Both the position numbers and the translations under genes were made by a program. The notes below the pieces were generated by a model that searched no databases, was not told the DNA's origin, and saw only the letters and a list, made by a program, of their open reading frames with translations. DNA of 48,055 nt, from assembly GCA_903921455.1 (NCBI GenBank), contig CAIXPZ010000019.1, forward strand, positions 1 to 48,055, read 5' to 3'. Source of the DNA: an uncultured Verrucomicrobia subdivision 3 bacterium. GTDB lineage: Bacteria; Verrucomicrobiota; Verrucomicrobiae; Limisphaerales; UBA11358. This document shows, piece after piece, positions 15,964-25,499 of the stretch (position 1 is its first letter; each line of letters begins with the position of its first letter).

Positions 15964-16593
15964 TTATTTCACGCTGTCGGCGGGGACAATTTTGATGCTG
16001 GTGACGCCGATCCGTTTCTGCGGCTTGCTGGGTTCGCCGGAGCCGCTGGGGCTGACGGGCGTGCCGGCAATTTTCGCGAGCACGTCGTCGCCTTTGATGA
16101 GCTTGCCGAACGCGGTGTATTGATGGTCCAGGAACGAGGCGTCGCCATCACAGATGAAAAACTGCGAGCCGGCGGAATCGGGATCGGAACTGCGCGCCAT
16201 CGAGAGGACCCCGCGCTGGTGCGACTTGTTGTTGAACTCGGCCTTGACCTGGTAGCCCGGTCCGCCCGTGCCCCACATCGCTTCCTTGCTCGCGTCCTTG
16301 GTCAGCGGATCGCCGCCCTGGATCATGAAGCCCTTGATGATGCGGTGAAAACAGGTGCCGTCATAAAATCCCTGGCTGGCCAGCTTCTTGAAGTTGGCGA
16401 CCGTGGCGGGCGCGACGTCCGGCCAGAATTCGGCGACCATCGTGCCTTCCGTCGTGTTGATGATGGCCACTTCGGCAACGCTGTTGGTTTTCGCCGGCGG
16501 CGTGGCAGCGGGGGCGTTGGTTTTGGTTTCTTCAGCTTGGACGGCGACCGCCGCCAGCAGGCCGAGGGCGCAGAGTAAATGGATTGCTTTCAT
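15964..16593 (-). CDS. Exported cyclophilin-type peptidyl-prolyl isomerase
   Basis: 209 residues from ATG 16593. The start gives a clean signal peptide (MKAIHLLCALGLLAAVAVQA), a Thr/Pro/Ala linker (about 25-40), then the cyclophilin core with FYDGTCFHRIIKGFMIQGGD, GVLSMARSSDPDSAGSQFFI and YTAFGKLIKGDDVLAKI. The C-terminus has a longer loop (SPSGSGEPSKPQKRIGV) than its cytoplasmic paralogue. It probably acts in the periplasm. It lies 26 nt upstream of the second cyclophilin gene. Confidence 0.94.
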   Translation of the reverse strand: MKAIHLLCALGLLAAVAVQAEETKTNAPAATPPAKTNSVAEVAIINTTEGTMVAEFWPDVAPATVANFKKLASQGFYDGTCFHRIIKGFMIQGGDPLTKDASKEAMWGTGGPGYQVKAEFNNKSHQRGVLSMARSSDPDSAGSQFFICDGDASFLDHQYTAFGKLIKGDDVLAKIAGTPVSPSGSGEPSKPQKRIGVTSIKIVPADSVK

Positions 16594-16643
16594 GGGCGCA
16601 AAATTTTCCAGACTGCGGGCCAAAAGTCACGCGCGGAATGAAA

Positions 16644-17876
16644 TCATTTCCGGCGCGGATCGTCCTGCATGGAACTGCTGATGAGGCTGCTCTGCGGTCG
16701 CCGGTTGGCGCGGATGACTAAAACCACCACGAGCAAAATCGCCAGCCCCAGCAGGCTCACGCCGGTAATAATCAGCCGGCGCGTCGGCCCGTCGTTATCG
16801 GCCGGGGGTGTGCCGGTCGTCGGCTTCGGCGCAGGGTTGGTGCCGGGGGCGGCCATTGTTTCCGGTGGCCGCGTGCTGATCGGGTTGGTCGCGACTGCCG
16901 GGGCCGGGGTAACCGCGTTAGAGGCGGCTGCGATGTTGGCTTGGGCAGGTGCGTGGCTCGGGGTGGCAAGGGCTTTTGGCAAAGTGATTTCCTTGGCTGG
17001 CGCGGGATTGGTCGCTGGTGCGGGCATCGGCATGACGGCGGGTGCTGGCGGGGTGTTGGTGACGGGCGTGACGATATTTACTGGAACCGTGGGCGCCGGT
17101 TTGATTGCGGGTGGCGCCGGCTTGGGCGATGCCGTGGCGGCCGCGCCGACATTGGTTCCAGAAATCACTAGATCCGGAACCGTCACCCGCGTTGGTTTAA
17201 CGGGCGCTGGCCCGGGCGGTGGCGTGTTGGTCGGCGGCGGGGGCGCCAGAAACAGTGGAATATTGATGGTGCCCGGCGGAAAATTGACGGTGCACCCGAT
17301 GAATTTCCCCGACAGCGTGCGGATCAGCACCACGAACGGTTGCTGGCTCTTTTTGCGCTCGGCCCGGGCATCCAGAAAACTTTGGTTGATGCCGCTGTCG
17401 TAGGGCGTCCCGGTGAGTTCACTTTCGCCGGCGGAAAAAATGACGATGGTGAGCCGTTCGGAATCGCCGATCACGCTCGCCAGCGCGGGCTGCAACGCGG
17501 TCAGTCGGGAATCGGTCGTATATTTTCGGGATCGCAGAAAATTGATCAGATTGGTCGTCAGGCCCGTTGTTTTTTTGGGATCCCAGGTCGCCAGTGGAAA
17601 TTGTCCGGCATGCATCTTCTGGTCATAGGTCCAGATTCCGATGTTGTCGCCTTCCTGCAGCCGCCCCTCGGCGCCGGTCGCCAGAAAGTTTTTAACCACC
17701 GCCTCCGTTGCCGGCAGGTTTTTTTTCATCGCCGGGGATAAGTCAAAAACGAACAGCCAGCGCTCCGGGCTTTGGGGCTGGGCAAAAACATTCGCCGGCA
17801 GCAACAGCGCCAGCAGCAGCGCGCTCAGCCAGCGGGCGGCGGCGGTAAAAAGTTTTTGGCGCGGCAAAAGATTCAT
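16644..17876 (-). CDS. VWA-like secreted/membrane protein with Pro-rich stalk and C-terminal TM helix
   Basis: 410 residues: signal peptide (about 1-32), a von Willebrand A-like domain (about 35-215), a long Pro/Ala/Thr/Asn stalk (about 215-360), one transmembrane helix (about 368-392) and a short basic cytoplasmic tail. The VWA MIDAS start reads VFDLSPAMK; the second Ser of DxSxS is replaced by Ala, so classical metal binding is doubtful. The domain architecture suggests an envelope scaffold or adhesion protein. It starts 3 nt downstream of the NYN gene stop, suggesting co-transcription. Exact family not recognised. Confidence 0.7.
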   Translation of the reverse strand: MNLLPRQKLFTAAARWLSALLLALLLPANVFAQPQSPERWLFVFDLSPAMKKNLPATEAVVKNFLATGAEGRLQEGDNIGIWTYDQKMHAGQFPLATWDPKKTTGLTTNLINFLRSRKYTTDSRLTALQPALASVIGDSERLTIVIFSAGESELTGTPYDSGINQSFLDARAERKKSQQPFVVLIRTLSGKFIGCTVNFPPGTINIPLFLAPPPPTNTPPPGPAPVKPTRVTVPDLVISGTNVGAAATASPKPAPPAIKPAPTVPVNIVTPVTNTPPAPAVMPMPAPATNPAPAKEITLPKALATPSHAPAQANIAAASNAVTPAPAVATNPISTRPPETMAAPGTNPAPKPTTGTPPADNDGPTRRLIITGVSLLGLAILLVVVLVIRANRRPQSSLISSSMQDDPRRK

Positions 17877-17879
17877 GGG

Positions 17880-18350
17880 TCAACGCGAGCGGAAAAACCG
17901 GTTGCGCTCGGAACGGTTGTGATTGTTCAGTTTTTCCGTCAGGTTCGCCAGCGCATTCTGGATCAGGGCGATGAAGTTGCCGCAGCTCGCCACCGCGCCG
18001 CCGAAGGCGCTCACCGTGTCGCGCTCCGCAAAATCATCCGTCACCACCAGCACCTCGCCATACGGCTGAAAGCGCACCGCCGCGCGCTCGATCAAATCGT
18101 CCGCCGTCTGCCCGGCGTTGGAAAAAAGCACTTCCACCGGCTGGCTGGACTCATTTTTGGGTTTGGTGCGCCGCGCCCCGCGCCCGTCGAAGAAGACCGT
18201 CACCGGCGTGCCGCTCGCGTCCTGATACTGCGTAAGGATTTCCACCAGCGCCGCGCGCGCTGTTTCGGAATGACGTGGCGAACCTTCCGCCAACTCCGGC
18301 CAGTTGTGCAGCAGGCTGTAACCGTCCACCAGGATTCGCACCAGCGCCAT
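17880..18350 (-). CDS. NYN domain (YacP/Rae1-like) protein
   Basis: 156 residues. The fold begins ILVDGYSLLHNWPEL, with the first acidic residue of the PIN-like active site. It continues with VTVFFDGRGARR, the NAGQTADDLIERAA block (acidic pair) and VLVVTDDFAERDTV. These are the landmarks of NYN/YacP predicted ribonucleases; Rae1 of Bacillus cleaves mRNA on the ribosome. By homology this may be an endoribonuclease; substrate unknown. It is divergent from lspA and leads a two-gene unit with the VWA-like gene. Confidence 0.88.
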   Translation of the reverse strand: MALVRILVDGYSLLHNWPELAEGSPRHSETARAALVEILTQYQDASGTPVTVFFDGRGARRTKPKNESSQPVEVLFSNAGQTADDLIERAAVRFQPYGEVLVVTDDFAERDTVSAFGGAVASCGNFIALIQNALANLTEKLNNHNRSERNRFFRSR

Positions 18351-18450
18351 GCGCGGAGATTAATGGTTCGCCGCCGCCGGCAAAAGAATTTCCCGCGGTG
18401 AAATGGCTTTAGCTTTGCCGTGGCTTGCGGTTTAATGGACCGATATTGAC

Positions 18451-18975
18451 ATGGCTCAAGCTGGCCCCATCTTTCATAAATCAAATCGTTACATCGCCTT
18501 CATCGCGGTGGCGGTGTTCATCCTCGACCAGTTCACCAAATGGCTCGTGTTGAACCTGCTCGACAAGGGCGACGAGCGGATCGTCATCAACGGCTTCTTC
18601 AAATTTGTCCATTGGGGCAACACCGGCGCGGCGTGGAGCCTCTTTCGCGGCAACAACGGCGCGCTGGCCTTCGTCGCGCTGCTCGCGTTCGTCGCGCTGT
18701 TTCTCACGCGGCACCATTTCAATTCCCACACCATTCCGGGCCAGATCGCCTTCGGGCTCATCTTCGGCGGCATTGCCGGCAACCTCACCGACCGCCTTCT
18801 GCCAAGCCGCCATGAAGTGATCGACTTCATCTATTTTTACCTCCAGCAGCGGGGCGGCGGCGAAATCGGCTTCCCGGCCTTCAATGTCGCCGACACCGCC
18901 ATCTGCACCGGGGTCGGCTTGATTTTCCTCATCACCTGGCGCAACGAACATTCGCCGGCGCCGCCGGCGAACTGA
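18451..18975 (+). CDS. lspA: Lipoprotein signal peptidase (SPase II)
   Basis: 174 residues, inner-membrane aspartyl protease that cleaves lipoprotein signal peptides. It has four transmembrane helices. The conserved blocks are HWGNTGAAWSLF, FGGIAGNLTDRLLPS (first catalytic Asp) and FPAFNVADTAICTGV (second catalytic Asp). A Q-rich loop (FYLQQRGGGEIGF) precedes the last block. It is followed 5 nt later by the pseudouridine synthase, a common pairing. Confidence 0.96.
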   Translation: MAQAGPIFHKSNRYIAFIAVAVFILDQFTKWLVLNLLDKGDERIVINGFFKFVHWGNTGAAWSLFRGNNGALAFVALLAFVALFLTRHHFNSHTIPGQIAFGLIFGGIAGNLTDRLLPSRHEVIDFIYFYLQQRGGGEIGFPAFNVADTAICTGVGLIFLITWRNEHSPAPPAN

Positions 18976-18980
18976 ATGCC

Positions 18981-19928
18981 ATGGCCACGCGCGCCGAAAA
19001 CTTCATCGTCGAACAGTCGCTGCCGTCCGAGCGGCTGGATGTTTTCCTGCGGGCCCGGTTTCCCGCCGTCTCGCGCGGCGCGATGCAGCGGCTCATTGAG
19101 CAAGGTCACATCCGCGTCAACGGCAAAACCGTCAAGCCCACGCACAGCCCGCGCGCCGGTGAGCGGGTTGAAGTCACCTGGCCTGAAGCGCGCCCCGCCG
19201 AGGCGCAGCCGGAGGAAATCCCGCTGGATATATTATTCGAGGACCAGTCGCTCCTCGTCGTCAACAAGCCCGCCGGCCTCGTCGTGCACCCCGCCGCCGG
19301 ACACGAGGAACACACGCTCGTCAACGCGCTGCTGCACCATTGCCGGGGTTCCCTGAGCGGCATCGGCGGCGTGGCGCGGCCGGGCATCGTTCATCGGCTC
19401 GACAAGGAAACCAGCGGCTGCCTCGTCGTCGCGAAGAATGATGAGACGCATATCGCTCTCTCGGAACAATTCGCCGGCCGCTTCGTGAAAAAAGTCTACC
19501 ACGCCATCCTCTGCGGCGAAGTCCCGCGCGCCGCCGGCGAGATCCACGCCGCCATCGCCCGCCACCCCACGCATCGCAAGCGCATGGCTGTGCACGATGA
19601 TGCCGCGGGTCGCGCCGCGCACACGAGCTACCGCGTGCTGGAGAAGCTGAAGTGCGCCACCTACGTCGAGGCGCAGATTCATACCGGCCGCACGCACCAG
19701 ATCCGCGTGCATTTCCAGCACCTCGGTTATCCCGTCGCGGGCGATGACACTTACGGCGCGACGAAAAACCGGCGGCTGAAGGAGCTCGCGAACTACGCCG
19801 CCCCGCGCGTGCTGCTGCACGCGAAGGAATTGAGCTTCGTCCATCCCCGCACGCAGCAGCCGCTCAAGTTCTCCGCCCCGCTGCCGGCCGATTTCAAGCA
19901 GGCGCTGAAATTGTTGCGGCTGCAGTAG
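18981..19928 (+). CDS. rluD: RluD-family 23S rRNA pseudouridine synthase
   Basis: 315 residues. An N-terminal S4 RNA-binding domain (about 15-75; SERLDVFLRARFPAVSRGAMQ, then GHIRVNG) precedes the catalytic domain. The latter has ILFEDQSLLVVNKPAGLVVHP and the HRLDKETSGCLVVAK motif with the catalytic Asp. GRTHQIRVHFQHLGYPVAGD occurs near the C-terminus. It probably makes helix-69 pseudouridines in 23S rRNA, although RluC-type specificity cannot be excluded. Directly downstream of lspA. Confidence 0.93.
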   Translation: MATRAENFIVEQSLPSERLDVFLRARFPAVSRGAMQRLIEQGHIRVNGKTVKPTHSPRAGERVEVTWPEARPAEAQPEEIPLDILFEDQSLLVVNKPAGLVVHPAAGHEEHTLVNALLHHCRGSLSGIGGVARPGIVHRLDKETSGCLVVAKNDETHIALSEQFAGRFVKKVYHAILCGEVPRAAGEIHAAIARHPTHRKRMAVHDDAAGRAAHTSYRVLEKLKCATYVEAQIHTGRTHQIRVHFQHLGYPVAGDDTYGATKNRRLKELANYAAPRVLLHAKELSFVHPRTQQPLKFSAPLPADFKQALKLLRLQ

Positions 19929-20172
19929 GCGCCGGGGCGGCCGGCCGGAAAAATCGGCGCCGCCGGGTCGTTCCCGCGCTGCGGCGGTTGGGAGTGCCCG
20001 CCATTTTCGGGTTGCGTCCTAAACCTATTTTGTCCGCCCTGCGTCGTCCGCGGTTTTTGCCGCCGCCGGTATTTTCGGGTCGGGCGCTTTCTTTCCTTGA
20101 TTTTCCGCGCGTTTGGCCTTTTTCTCTTGGCGCGATGATTCGCCCCGCGAACGTCGCCAATCAAAATTTATT

Positions 20173-21438
20173 ATGGCCTACACTACCTGCACCGTTCCCG
20201 CCGGCGGGAAAATCTCCATCGCCAACGGCAAACTGACCGTTCCGAACCAACCCATCATCCCGTTCATCCGCGGCGACGGCACCGGTCCCGACATCTGGGC
20301 GAGCAGCGTGCGCGTAATGGATGCGGCCGTGGCCAAGGCCTACGGCGGCAAGAAGCAGATCGCCTGGATGGAAGTGTTCGCGGGCGAAGAATCGTTCAAG
20401 AAATTCAACAGCTGGCTGCCCGATGACACCGTCGAGGCCTTCAAGGAATTTCTCGTCGGCATCAAAGGCCCGCTCACCACGCCCACCGGCGGCGGCATCC
20501 GTTCGCTCAACGTCGCGCTCCGCCAGATGCTCGATCTCTACGTCTGCCTGCGCCCCGTGCAATGGTTCACCGGCGTCCCCTCGCCCGTGAAACATCCCGA
20601 GAAGGTGAACATGGTCATCTTCCGCGAGAACACCGAGGACATTTACGCGGGCATTGATTTCGAAGCGGGCAAGGAAATGGCGCTGAAGACGCTGGAGTTC
20701 ATCAAGACCAACTTCCCCAAGGAATTTAAAAAAATCCGCTTCGGCGAAACGCCCGAAGTCGTCGGCATCGGCATCAAGCCGGTGTCCAAAACCGGCACGC
20801 AGCGCCTCGTGCGCGCGGCCATCGAATACGCCATCGAGCAGAAGAAGAAATCCGTGACGTTCGTCCACAAGGGCAACATCATGAAATACACCGAAGGCGC
20901 CTTCATGCAGTGGGGCTACCAGCTCGCCCGCGAAGAATACGGCGCGGAACTCGTGGACGGCGGCCCGTGGTGCAAGATTCCCGAAGGCAAGCGCGGCGCC
21001 GGCCTCATGTTCAAGGACTCCATCGCCGATATCACGCTCCAACAGGTGCTCACGCGCCCGAACGAGTTTGAGGTCATCGCCACGCTCAATCTGAACGGCG
21101 ATTATCTCTCCGACGCCCTCGCCGCGCAGGTCGGCGGCATCGGCATCGCGCCCGGCGGCAACATCAACAACGTGTCCGGCCACGCGATTTTCGAAGCCAC
21201 GCACGGCACCGCTCCCAAGTATGCGAACAAAGACGTGGTGAACCCCGGCTCCGTCATCCTCTCCGGCGAAATGATGTTCCGCTACCTCGGCTGGAACGAA
21301 GCCGCGGACCTCATCATCAAAGGCCTCAACGGCGCCATCGGCTCCAAGCGCGTCACCTACGACTTCGCGCGCCAGATGACCGGCGCGACGGAAATCAAGT
21401 GCAGCGAATTCGGCGACAACATCATCGCCCATATGTGA
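20173..21438 (+). CDS. icd: NADP-dependent isocitrate dehydrogenase
   Basis: 421 residues, TCA-cycle enzyme oxidising isocitrate to 2-oxoglutarate. Landmarks are [14 protein letters not shown], the substrate loop [24 protein letters not shown] (the Ser is the residue phosphorylated by AceK in E. coli), [15 protein letters not shown] and [32 protein letters not shown] is near the nucleotide site. ATG 20173 is chosen for the standard N-terminus; the frame is open upstream to 20113 without homology. A strong terminator follows. Confidence 0.95.
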   Translation: MAYTTCTVPAGGKISIANGKLTVPNQPIIPFIRGDGTGPDIWASSVRVMDAAVAKAYGGKKQIAWMEVFAGEESFKKFNSWLPDDTVEAFKEFLVGIKGPLTTPTGGGIRSLNVALRQMLDLYVCLRPVQWFTGVPSPVKHPEKVNMVIFRENTEDIYAGIDFEAGKEMALKTLEFIKTNFPKEFKKIRFGETPEVVGIGIKPVSKTGTQRLVRAAIEYAIEQKKKSVTFVHKGNIMKYTEGAFMQWGYQLAREEYGAELVDGGPWCKIPEGKRGAGLMFKDSIADITLQQVLTRPNEFEVIATLNLNGDYLSDALAAQVGGIGIAPGGNINNVSGHAIFEATHGTAPKYANKDVVNPGSVILSGEMMFRYLGWNEAADLIIKGLNGAIGSKRVTYDFARQMTGATEIKCSEFGDNIIAHM

Positions 21439-21519
21439 GGTTGAGTTGGTGCGGGCCGCCCCACGGAGCGCCGCCGGCTAAACCCGGCAATCAATTCCGG
21501 CAATCCATTCGAAATGACT

Positions 21520-21549
21520 ACGGACGGAGCGAGGGCTCCGTCCGTTTTT
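21520..21549 (+). terminator. Rho-independent terminator after icd
   Basis: Perfect 11-bp stem ACGGACGGAGC / GCTCCGTCCGT with loop GAGG, followed by five T residues. It lies between the convergent icd gene and the lipoprotein gene. Confidence 0.93.
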
Positions 21550-21565
21550 GATTTTTGCTTCCGGC

Positions 21566-22135
21566 TTACTGGCTGGACTGGGTGTTGAGCTTGAGGATTT
21601 CGGCCACGATCTGTTGGGCGGCTTGTTGAATCGCTTCGTCCGTGGTGCCGGCAAAAGCGGATTTGCCGGAAACCCCTTCCGCGATAAACACCTCAATGGG
21701 CTGGCCGGAGGGCCGGTCCGCCACCGTCACGCGCACCTCCATCCGCGCCTGTCCGGCCAGGGCTCCCGCCCATGCGCGCGCGTTCTCGGACACTTTTTTC
21801 AGGGTGATGATCTCCGGCTGAAGGGTTACGCCGGCGCCGGCGCCGCCGGTGTCCGGGCCGCCCGTCACCGTGGCGAACATTGCGGTTTGTTTCAGTCCGG
21901 AGAGGAGCGCGTCGCTGAGCAGTTGTTTTTCGGCGGTGAATTCGCCCGCCGCACTGGTGACCGTCACCACGATGGGGTCCAGGGTGACGGGTTTGCGGAG
22001 CAGCTGCCGGCTGGACACCCGGCTGGTTGCGGGTGCCGACACGCAGCCGGTGATGTGCGATAGGGCGACCAGCAGCGCCGCCAAACCGAGGACGTAACGG
22101 CCGTGCCGGCCGGGAATTTTGCATGCAATCGGCAT
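21566..22135 (-). CDS. DUF4410-like lipoprotein
   Basis: 189 residues from ATG 22135. A basic start and a hydrophobic helix end in a lipobox (SHITGC), so the protein is a predicted lipoprotein anchored in the envelope. The mature part resembles DUF4410: a conserved V-V-V strand, a paired-helix segment EKQLLSDALLSGLKQTAMFATV, a central strand LQPEIITLKKVSENARAWAG, and a final EAIQQAAQQIVAEIL helix. Such proteins are putative outer-membrane periplasmic lipoproteins of unknown function. Start alternatives at 22147 and 22177 exist. Confidence 0.72.
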   Translation of the reverse strand: MPIACKIPGRHGRYVLGLAALLVALSHITGCVSAPATSRVSSRQLLRKPVTLDPIVVTVTSAAGEFTAEKQLLSDALLSGLKQTAMFATVTGGPDTGGAGAGVTLQPEIITLKKVSENARAWAGALAGQARMEVRVTVADRPSGQPIEVFIAEGVSGKSAFAGTTDEAIQQAAQQIVAEILKLNTQSSQ

Positions 22136-22177
22136 CCCTCGGAGCATCCCGAAATCCTGCGGGTGAGTCAAAAGCAT

Positions 22178-22562
22178 AAACTTTCGGCCGCTGGCTGACG
22201 CGGGTGGGATGGTCTGTGGCGGAATATCTTTAACCCGCGTGGCCGGCTTTTGACCACCGGCATCACGGCGCTTCCATTTCTTGGAAGGCGGTCAGGAGGG
22301 GGCCTGTGTCCGCCTCGGCGACAAAATCATCGCGCCCACGTATTTGAATTGGATTTACGAAGTGCGTCCGGCGGCGGTTTCTCAACCAGACCGCCGCCGT
22401 TTTGATTTGCCGGCAGTCTTGAATGCCGCCGGGTGCCGTTCCTGCCGCGGTCATCTGATTAATTGAGTTGAGTTTGAGCTGACACTTGGGCATTTCTTCC
22501 GGTAGGTATCCAGGCGTTGCGTCCATAAGCGGTGGCTGCTAGATCAAAAAGCCATTCAAGTC
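22178..22562. other. Intergenic region between the lipoprotein and metalloprotease genes, holding an orphan terminator
   Basis: This 385-base divergent spacer has no plausible coding frame. It contains a small hairpin (cgcttcc-atttctt-ggaaggcg, about 22269-22290) and a strong plus-strand terminator (22369-22403). A short transcript could therefore start within 22180-22360 and end at the terminator. The start of the protease transcript must be after it or depend on read-through. Confidence 0.5.
22369..22403 (+). terminator. Rho-independent terminator upstream of the metalloprotease gene
   Basis: 10-bp stem CGGCGGCGGT / ACCGCCGCCG (22369-22378 and 22390-22399) with an 11-nt loop, followed by TTTTG. 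There is no plus-strand gene upstream that it would obviously serve (icd has its own at 21520), so it may end a small RNA or act as an attenuator. Confidence 0.75.
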
Positions 22563-25406
22563 ATGAATTATACCTTGAGCAAACTGATGGTGTCAGCCGT
22601 GTCTCTGCTGAGCCTGTTGCTGCCGCCCAACCTGTCGGCGCAGATCGCCCCCGCCGTGGTGGCGGGACCGGTCCCGCCGGTGCCCGTGGAAAACTCGCGG
22701 CACACGGACGGTCGCACCACCTGGAAGCAGGTGTTCCCCGCGCCGGAGAAATTTTCCGGCACGGGTGCGGATTTAGCCGCCGCTTATCTGCAAGCTCACG
22801 CGGAGGACTACGGCATCGCCGCCACGCTGGCCGACCTGCAACTCGTCTCGACGCAGGCGAGTTTGATTGGTTCCCATTTCCGGTATCAGCAGACGCTGAA
22901 CGGCGTGCCCGTGGCCGGCGCGGATCTCGTGGTGTCCATCCGTCGCGACAACGGCACGGTGTATCAAGTTTACAACAACACGTACCCCGTCACGGCGCCA
23001 ACGCCCGCAGCCCAGACGGTGATTGGCACCGAGGCCGCGCTCGACGCCGCGTGGAATCATCTGCGCGTGCATGGCAGCTTGATGGATTTGCCCGGGGCGC
23101 AGTTGGTTTACCTGCCGGTCAAGGGCGGTTTCCAGTTGGCTTACCAGACTTATGTGGCCACCGCCGCGCCGTTCGGCTATTGGGAGCATATGATCAATTC
23201 CGAGTCGGGCGAAGTGATCTCCGTGCGGGACACGGCGGTCTGCGGCAACCAGCCGGGCGGGGCCGGGCCGGACTTTGCCGCTTACACCGGTCCGGTTTCA
23301 TCGCGCGCGACTGCCACGCAAGCCTGGCAGACCGCCCATCCGGTGAGCCAGACGCCGGCGGCGCTGAACAAGACGGTGGTGGACGGCACCGCCTATGTGT
23401 TCGATGGCGACCCGCGCACGTATCTGGCAAACGCCGCGCTGTTGGACAGCAGCGCCGCTTCGGCCTTTTCGGCGGCGTATGTGCCGCGTGTCTTGCATCA
23501 GATCAGCGAGTCCAATGGGGTTTACCGGCTGGAAGGTCCGTGGGTGTATCTCCTCGATTTTGAGGCGCCGACCGATCCGCCCAGCACCACGGCCAATGGC
23601 CTCTGGAACTTCCCGCGCGGCAATAATGCATTCGACGACGCGATGGTCTATTTTCACATCGATCAAAGCCAGCGCTACATTCAGTCGCTGGGTTTTCTGA
23701 ATATTCAATACAACTCCATTGGTGCCGATTCGGACGGTTTGAGCGGCGCGGATAACTCTCATTACATCCCGGCAAGCAACCGGTTGGCCTTCGGGCACGG
23801 CGGCGTGGATGACGATGAGGACGCGGATGTCATCCTCCACGAATACGGCCATGCCATCACGCAGAGCATCGTGCCGACCTGGAGCGGCGGCGATTCCGGC
23901 GCGATCGGTGAAGGCTTTGGGGATTATTGGGGCGCTTCGTATGATGCCACCGTCACCAACGGGCTGGCCTTTCATCCCGAGTGGGCGTTCAGTTGGGACG
24001 GCCACAGCGCCGACACCTGGACCGGCCGTTTTTTGGACCTGACAAATTTGACTTACGATCACACCCATACTTACGCGGCCCACGAAACCATCAGCAGCAT
24101 TGCCAACTACGGCGACCAGCTCTGGTCCGCGCCGCTCTGTCAATCCTTCAAGACGTTGCTGGCCCAGGGATATCCCCGCAGCGACATGGATAAGATCGCG
24201 CTGCAATCGCAGTTTGGCATCGGCTCCGGCGTCAAGATGCGTGATCTCGCCAACGCCATTGTCAACACGGCCAACCTCCTCTTTCCCGCCGGCCCGCACG
24301 CCTCGGTGTATCGCCAGAAATTCATCAGCCAACTCATTATTCTGCCGGGCGCGGTTTCCAACGCCGTGTGGACCATCCCTGCCGGCGGCGAAAATTACTC
24401 CACCGGCGCGGTGGTGCAGTTGCAGTGGAACCGCAACGGCGCGCCGTCAACCGCCGCCGCCCGCTTGCAGTATTCCACCGGCGCCGTGAACGCATTTTCT
24501 GACACGATGGAATCCGGCGTCAACGGCTGGGTGGTCAGTCATGGGAGTGGCTCGGTAGATTGGAGCCAGGTGACCACGAGCAGCCACAGCTCTAGTCACA
24601 GCTGGCTCGCGACCGACCTCACCACTGTGAGCGATCAATATCTGCGCAGTCCATTGATCGCGGTGCCGGCGGGCGGTATCCTCACCTTCTGGCATAGTTA
24701 CAGTCTCGAAAGCGGCTATGATGGCGGCGTGGTGGAAGCCAGCCTGAACGGCACCACCTGGATCGACATCGGCACGAACGCCACCTCCGGCGGCTATAAT
24801 TCCACCATTTCCAGCAGTTACAGCAGCCCGATCGCCGGCCGCGCCGCCTTCTCCGGCAACAGCAGCGGCTTCGTGCAAACGCAAATTCCCCTCACCGCCT
24901 TTGCCGGGCAGAATATCTACATTCGCTTCCGCCAGGCCGATGATAGCAGTGCTGCCGTCACCGGCTGGTATGTGGATGACGTCACCGTGGGAACGCAATG
25001 GATTACCCTGGCGACCACGGCAACCAATGCCTCCACCTATTCCTGGACGCTGCCCATGACGCCCGCCACCAACTGCATGGTCCGCCTCCAGCAGTTCGCC
25101 GCCGGCTATAGCGATTCCGCCTGGGTGCCCAGCGCTGCGTTCGCCATCACCACCCCCACCAATCCCCCCGTCACCGCCATCACTTTGGCAAGCCTGACAA
25201 TGCTCGCGGGCGGCTCGATTCAGTTTGCCTTCACCAATGTCCCGGGCGCCAGCTTCACGGTGTTGACCAGTTCAAACCTACTGCTGCCGCTGGCCGGTTG
25301 GACGGTGCTGGGCGCTGCCACGGAATCTCCGGCCGGACAATTCCAGTTCACTGACCCGCAGGCGGTGACCAATCCCGCGCGCTACTATCGCGTTCGCTCA
25401 CCCTAG
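22563..25406 (+). CDS. Secreted thermolysin/fungalysin-like metalloprotease with MAM-like domain
   Basis: 947 residues. Signal peptide (about 1-26), then an FTP-type propeptide (about 75-170; SHFRYQQTLNGVPVAGADLVVSI). The catalytic domain has HEYGH at 426-430 in VILHEYGHAI, and the third zinc ligand E450 in GAIGEGFGDYW. The H-to-E spacing of 24 equals that in thermolysin. Downstream is a beta domain (about 640-820) resembling those in immune-inhibitor-A peptidases (MESGVNGWVVS ... WYVDDVTVG). The tail ends FTDPQAVTNPARYYRVRSP, a style common in secreted verrucomicrobial proteins. M36/M4-type gluzincin, probably degrading extracellular protein. It has its own terminator. Confidence 0.88.
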   Translation: MNYTLSKLMVSAVSLLSLLLPPNLSAQIAPAVVAGPVPPVPVENSRHTDGRTTWKQVFPAPEKFSGTGADLAAAYLQAHAEDYGIAATLADLQLVSTQASLIGSHFRYQQTLNGVPVAGADLVVSIRRDNGTVYQVYNNTYPVTAPTPAAQTVIGTEAALDAAWNHLRVHGSLMDLPGAQLVYLPVKGGFQLAYQTYVATAAPFGYWEHMINSESGEVISVRDTAVCGNQPGGAGPDFAAYTGPVSSRATATQAWQTAHPVSQTPAALNKTVVDGTAYVFDGDPRTYLANAALLDSSAASAFSAAYVPRVLHQISESNGVYRLEGPWVYLLDFEAPTDPPSTTANGLWNFPRGNNAFDDAMVYFHIDQSQRYIQSLGFLNIQYNSIGADSDGLSGADNSHYIPASNRLAFGHGGVDDDEDADVILHEYGHAITQSIVPTWSGGDSGAIGEGFGDYWGASYDATVTNGLAFHPEWAFSWDGHSADTWTGRFLDLTNLTYDHTHTYAAHETISSIANYGDQLWSAPLCQSFKTLLAQGYPRSDMDKIALQSQFGIGSGVKMRDLANAIVNTANLLFPAGPHASVYRQKFISQLIILPGAVSNAVWTIPAGGENYSTGAVVQLQWNRNGAPSTAAARLQYSTGAVNAFSDTMESGVNGWVVSHGSGSVDWSQVTTSSHSSSHSWLATDLTTVSDQYLRSPLIAVPAGGILTFWHSYSLESGYDGGVVEASLNGTTWIDIGTNATSGGYNSTISSSYSSPIAGRAAFSGNSSGFVQTQIPLTAFAGQNIYIRFRQADDSSAAVTGWYVDDVTVGTQWITLATTATNASTYSWTLPMTPATNCMVRLQQFAAGYSDSAWVPSAAFAITTPTNPPVTAITLASLTMLAGGSIQFAFTNVPGASFTVLTSSNLLLPLAGWTVLGAATESPAGQFQFTDPQAVTNPARYYRVRSP

Positions 25407-25442
25407 CCGGCGGCCGTAGGTCGGGTTCACCCATCAACCAAC

Positions 25443-25480
25443 CGGCGCTGGTCGTGCGCGGCCAGCGCCGTTCCTTTTTT
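25443..25480 (+). terminator. Rho-independent terminator after the metalloprotease gene
   Basis: 9-bp stem CGGCGCTGG / CCAGCGCCG with a 10-nt loop, followed by TTCCTTTTTT. It lies 37 nt after the protease stop codon and before the convergent aminotransferase gene. Confidence 0.85.
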
Positions 25481-25499
25481 AACCTTGGAGCGCGCCGCG

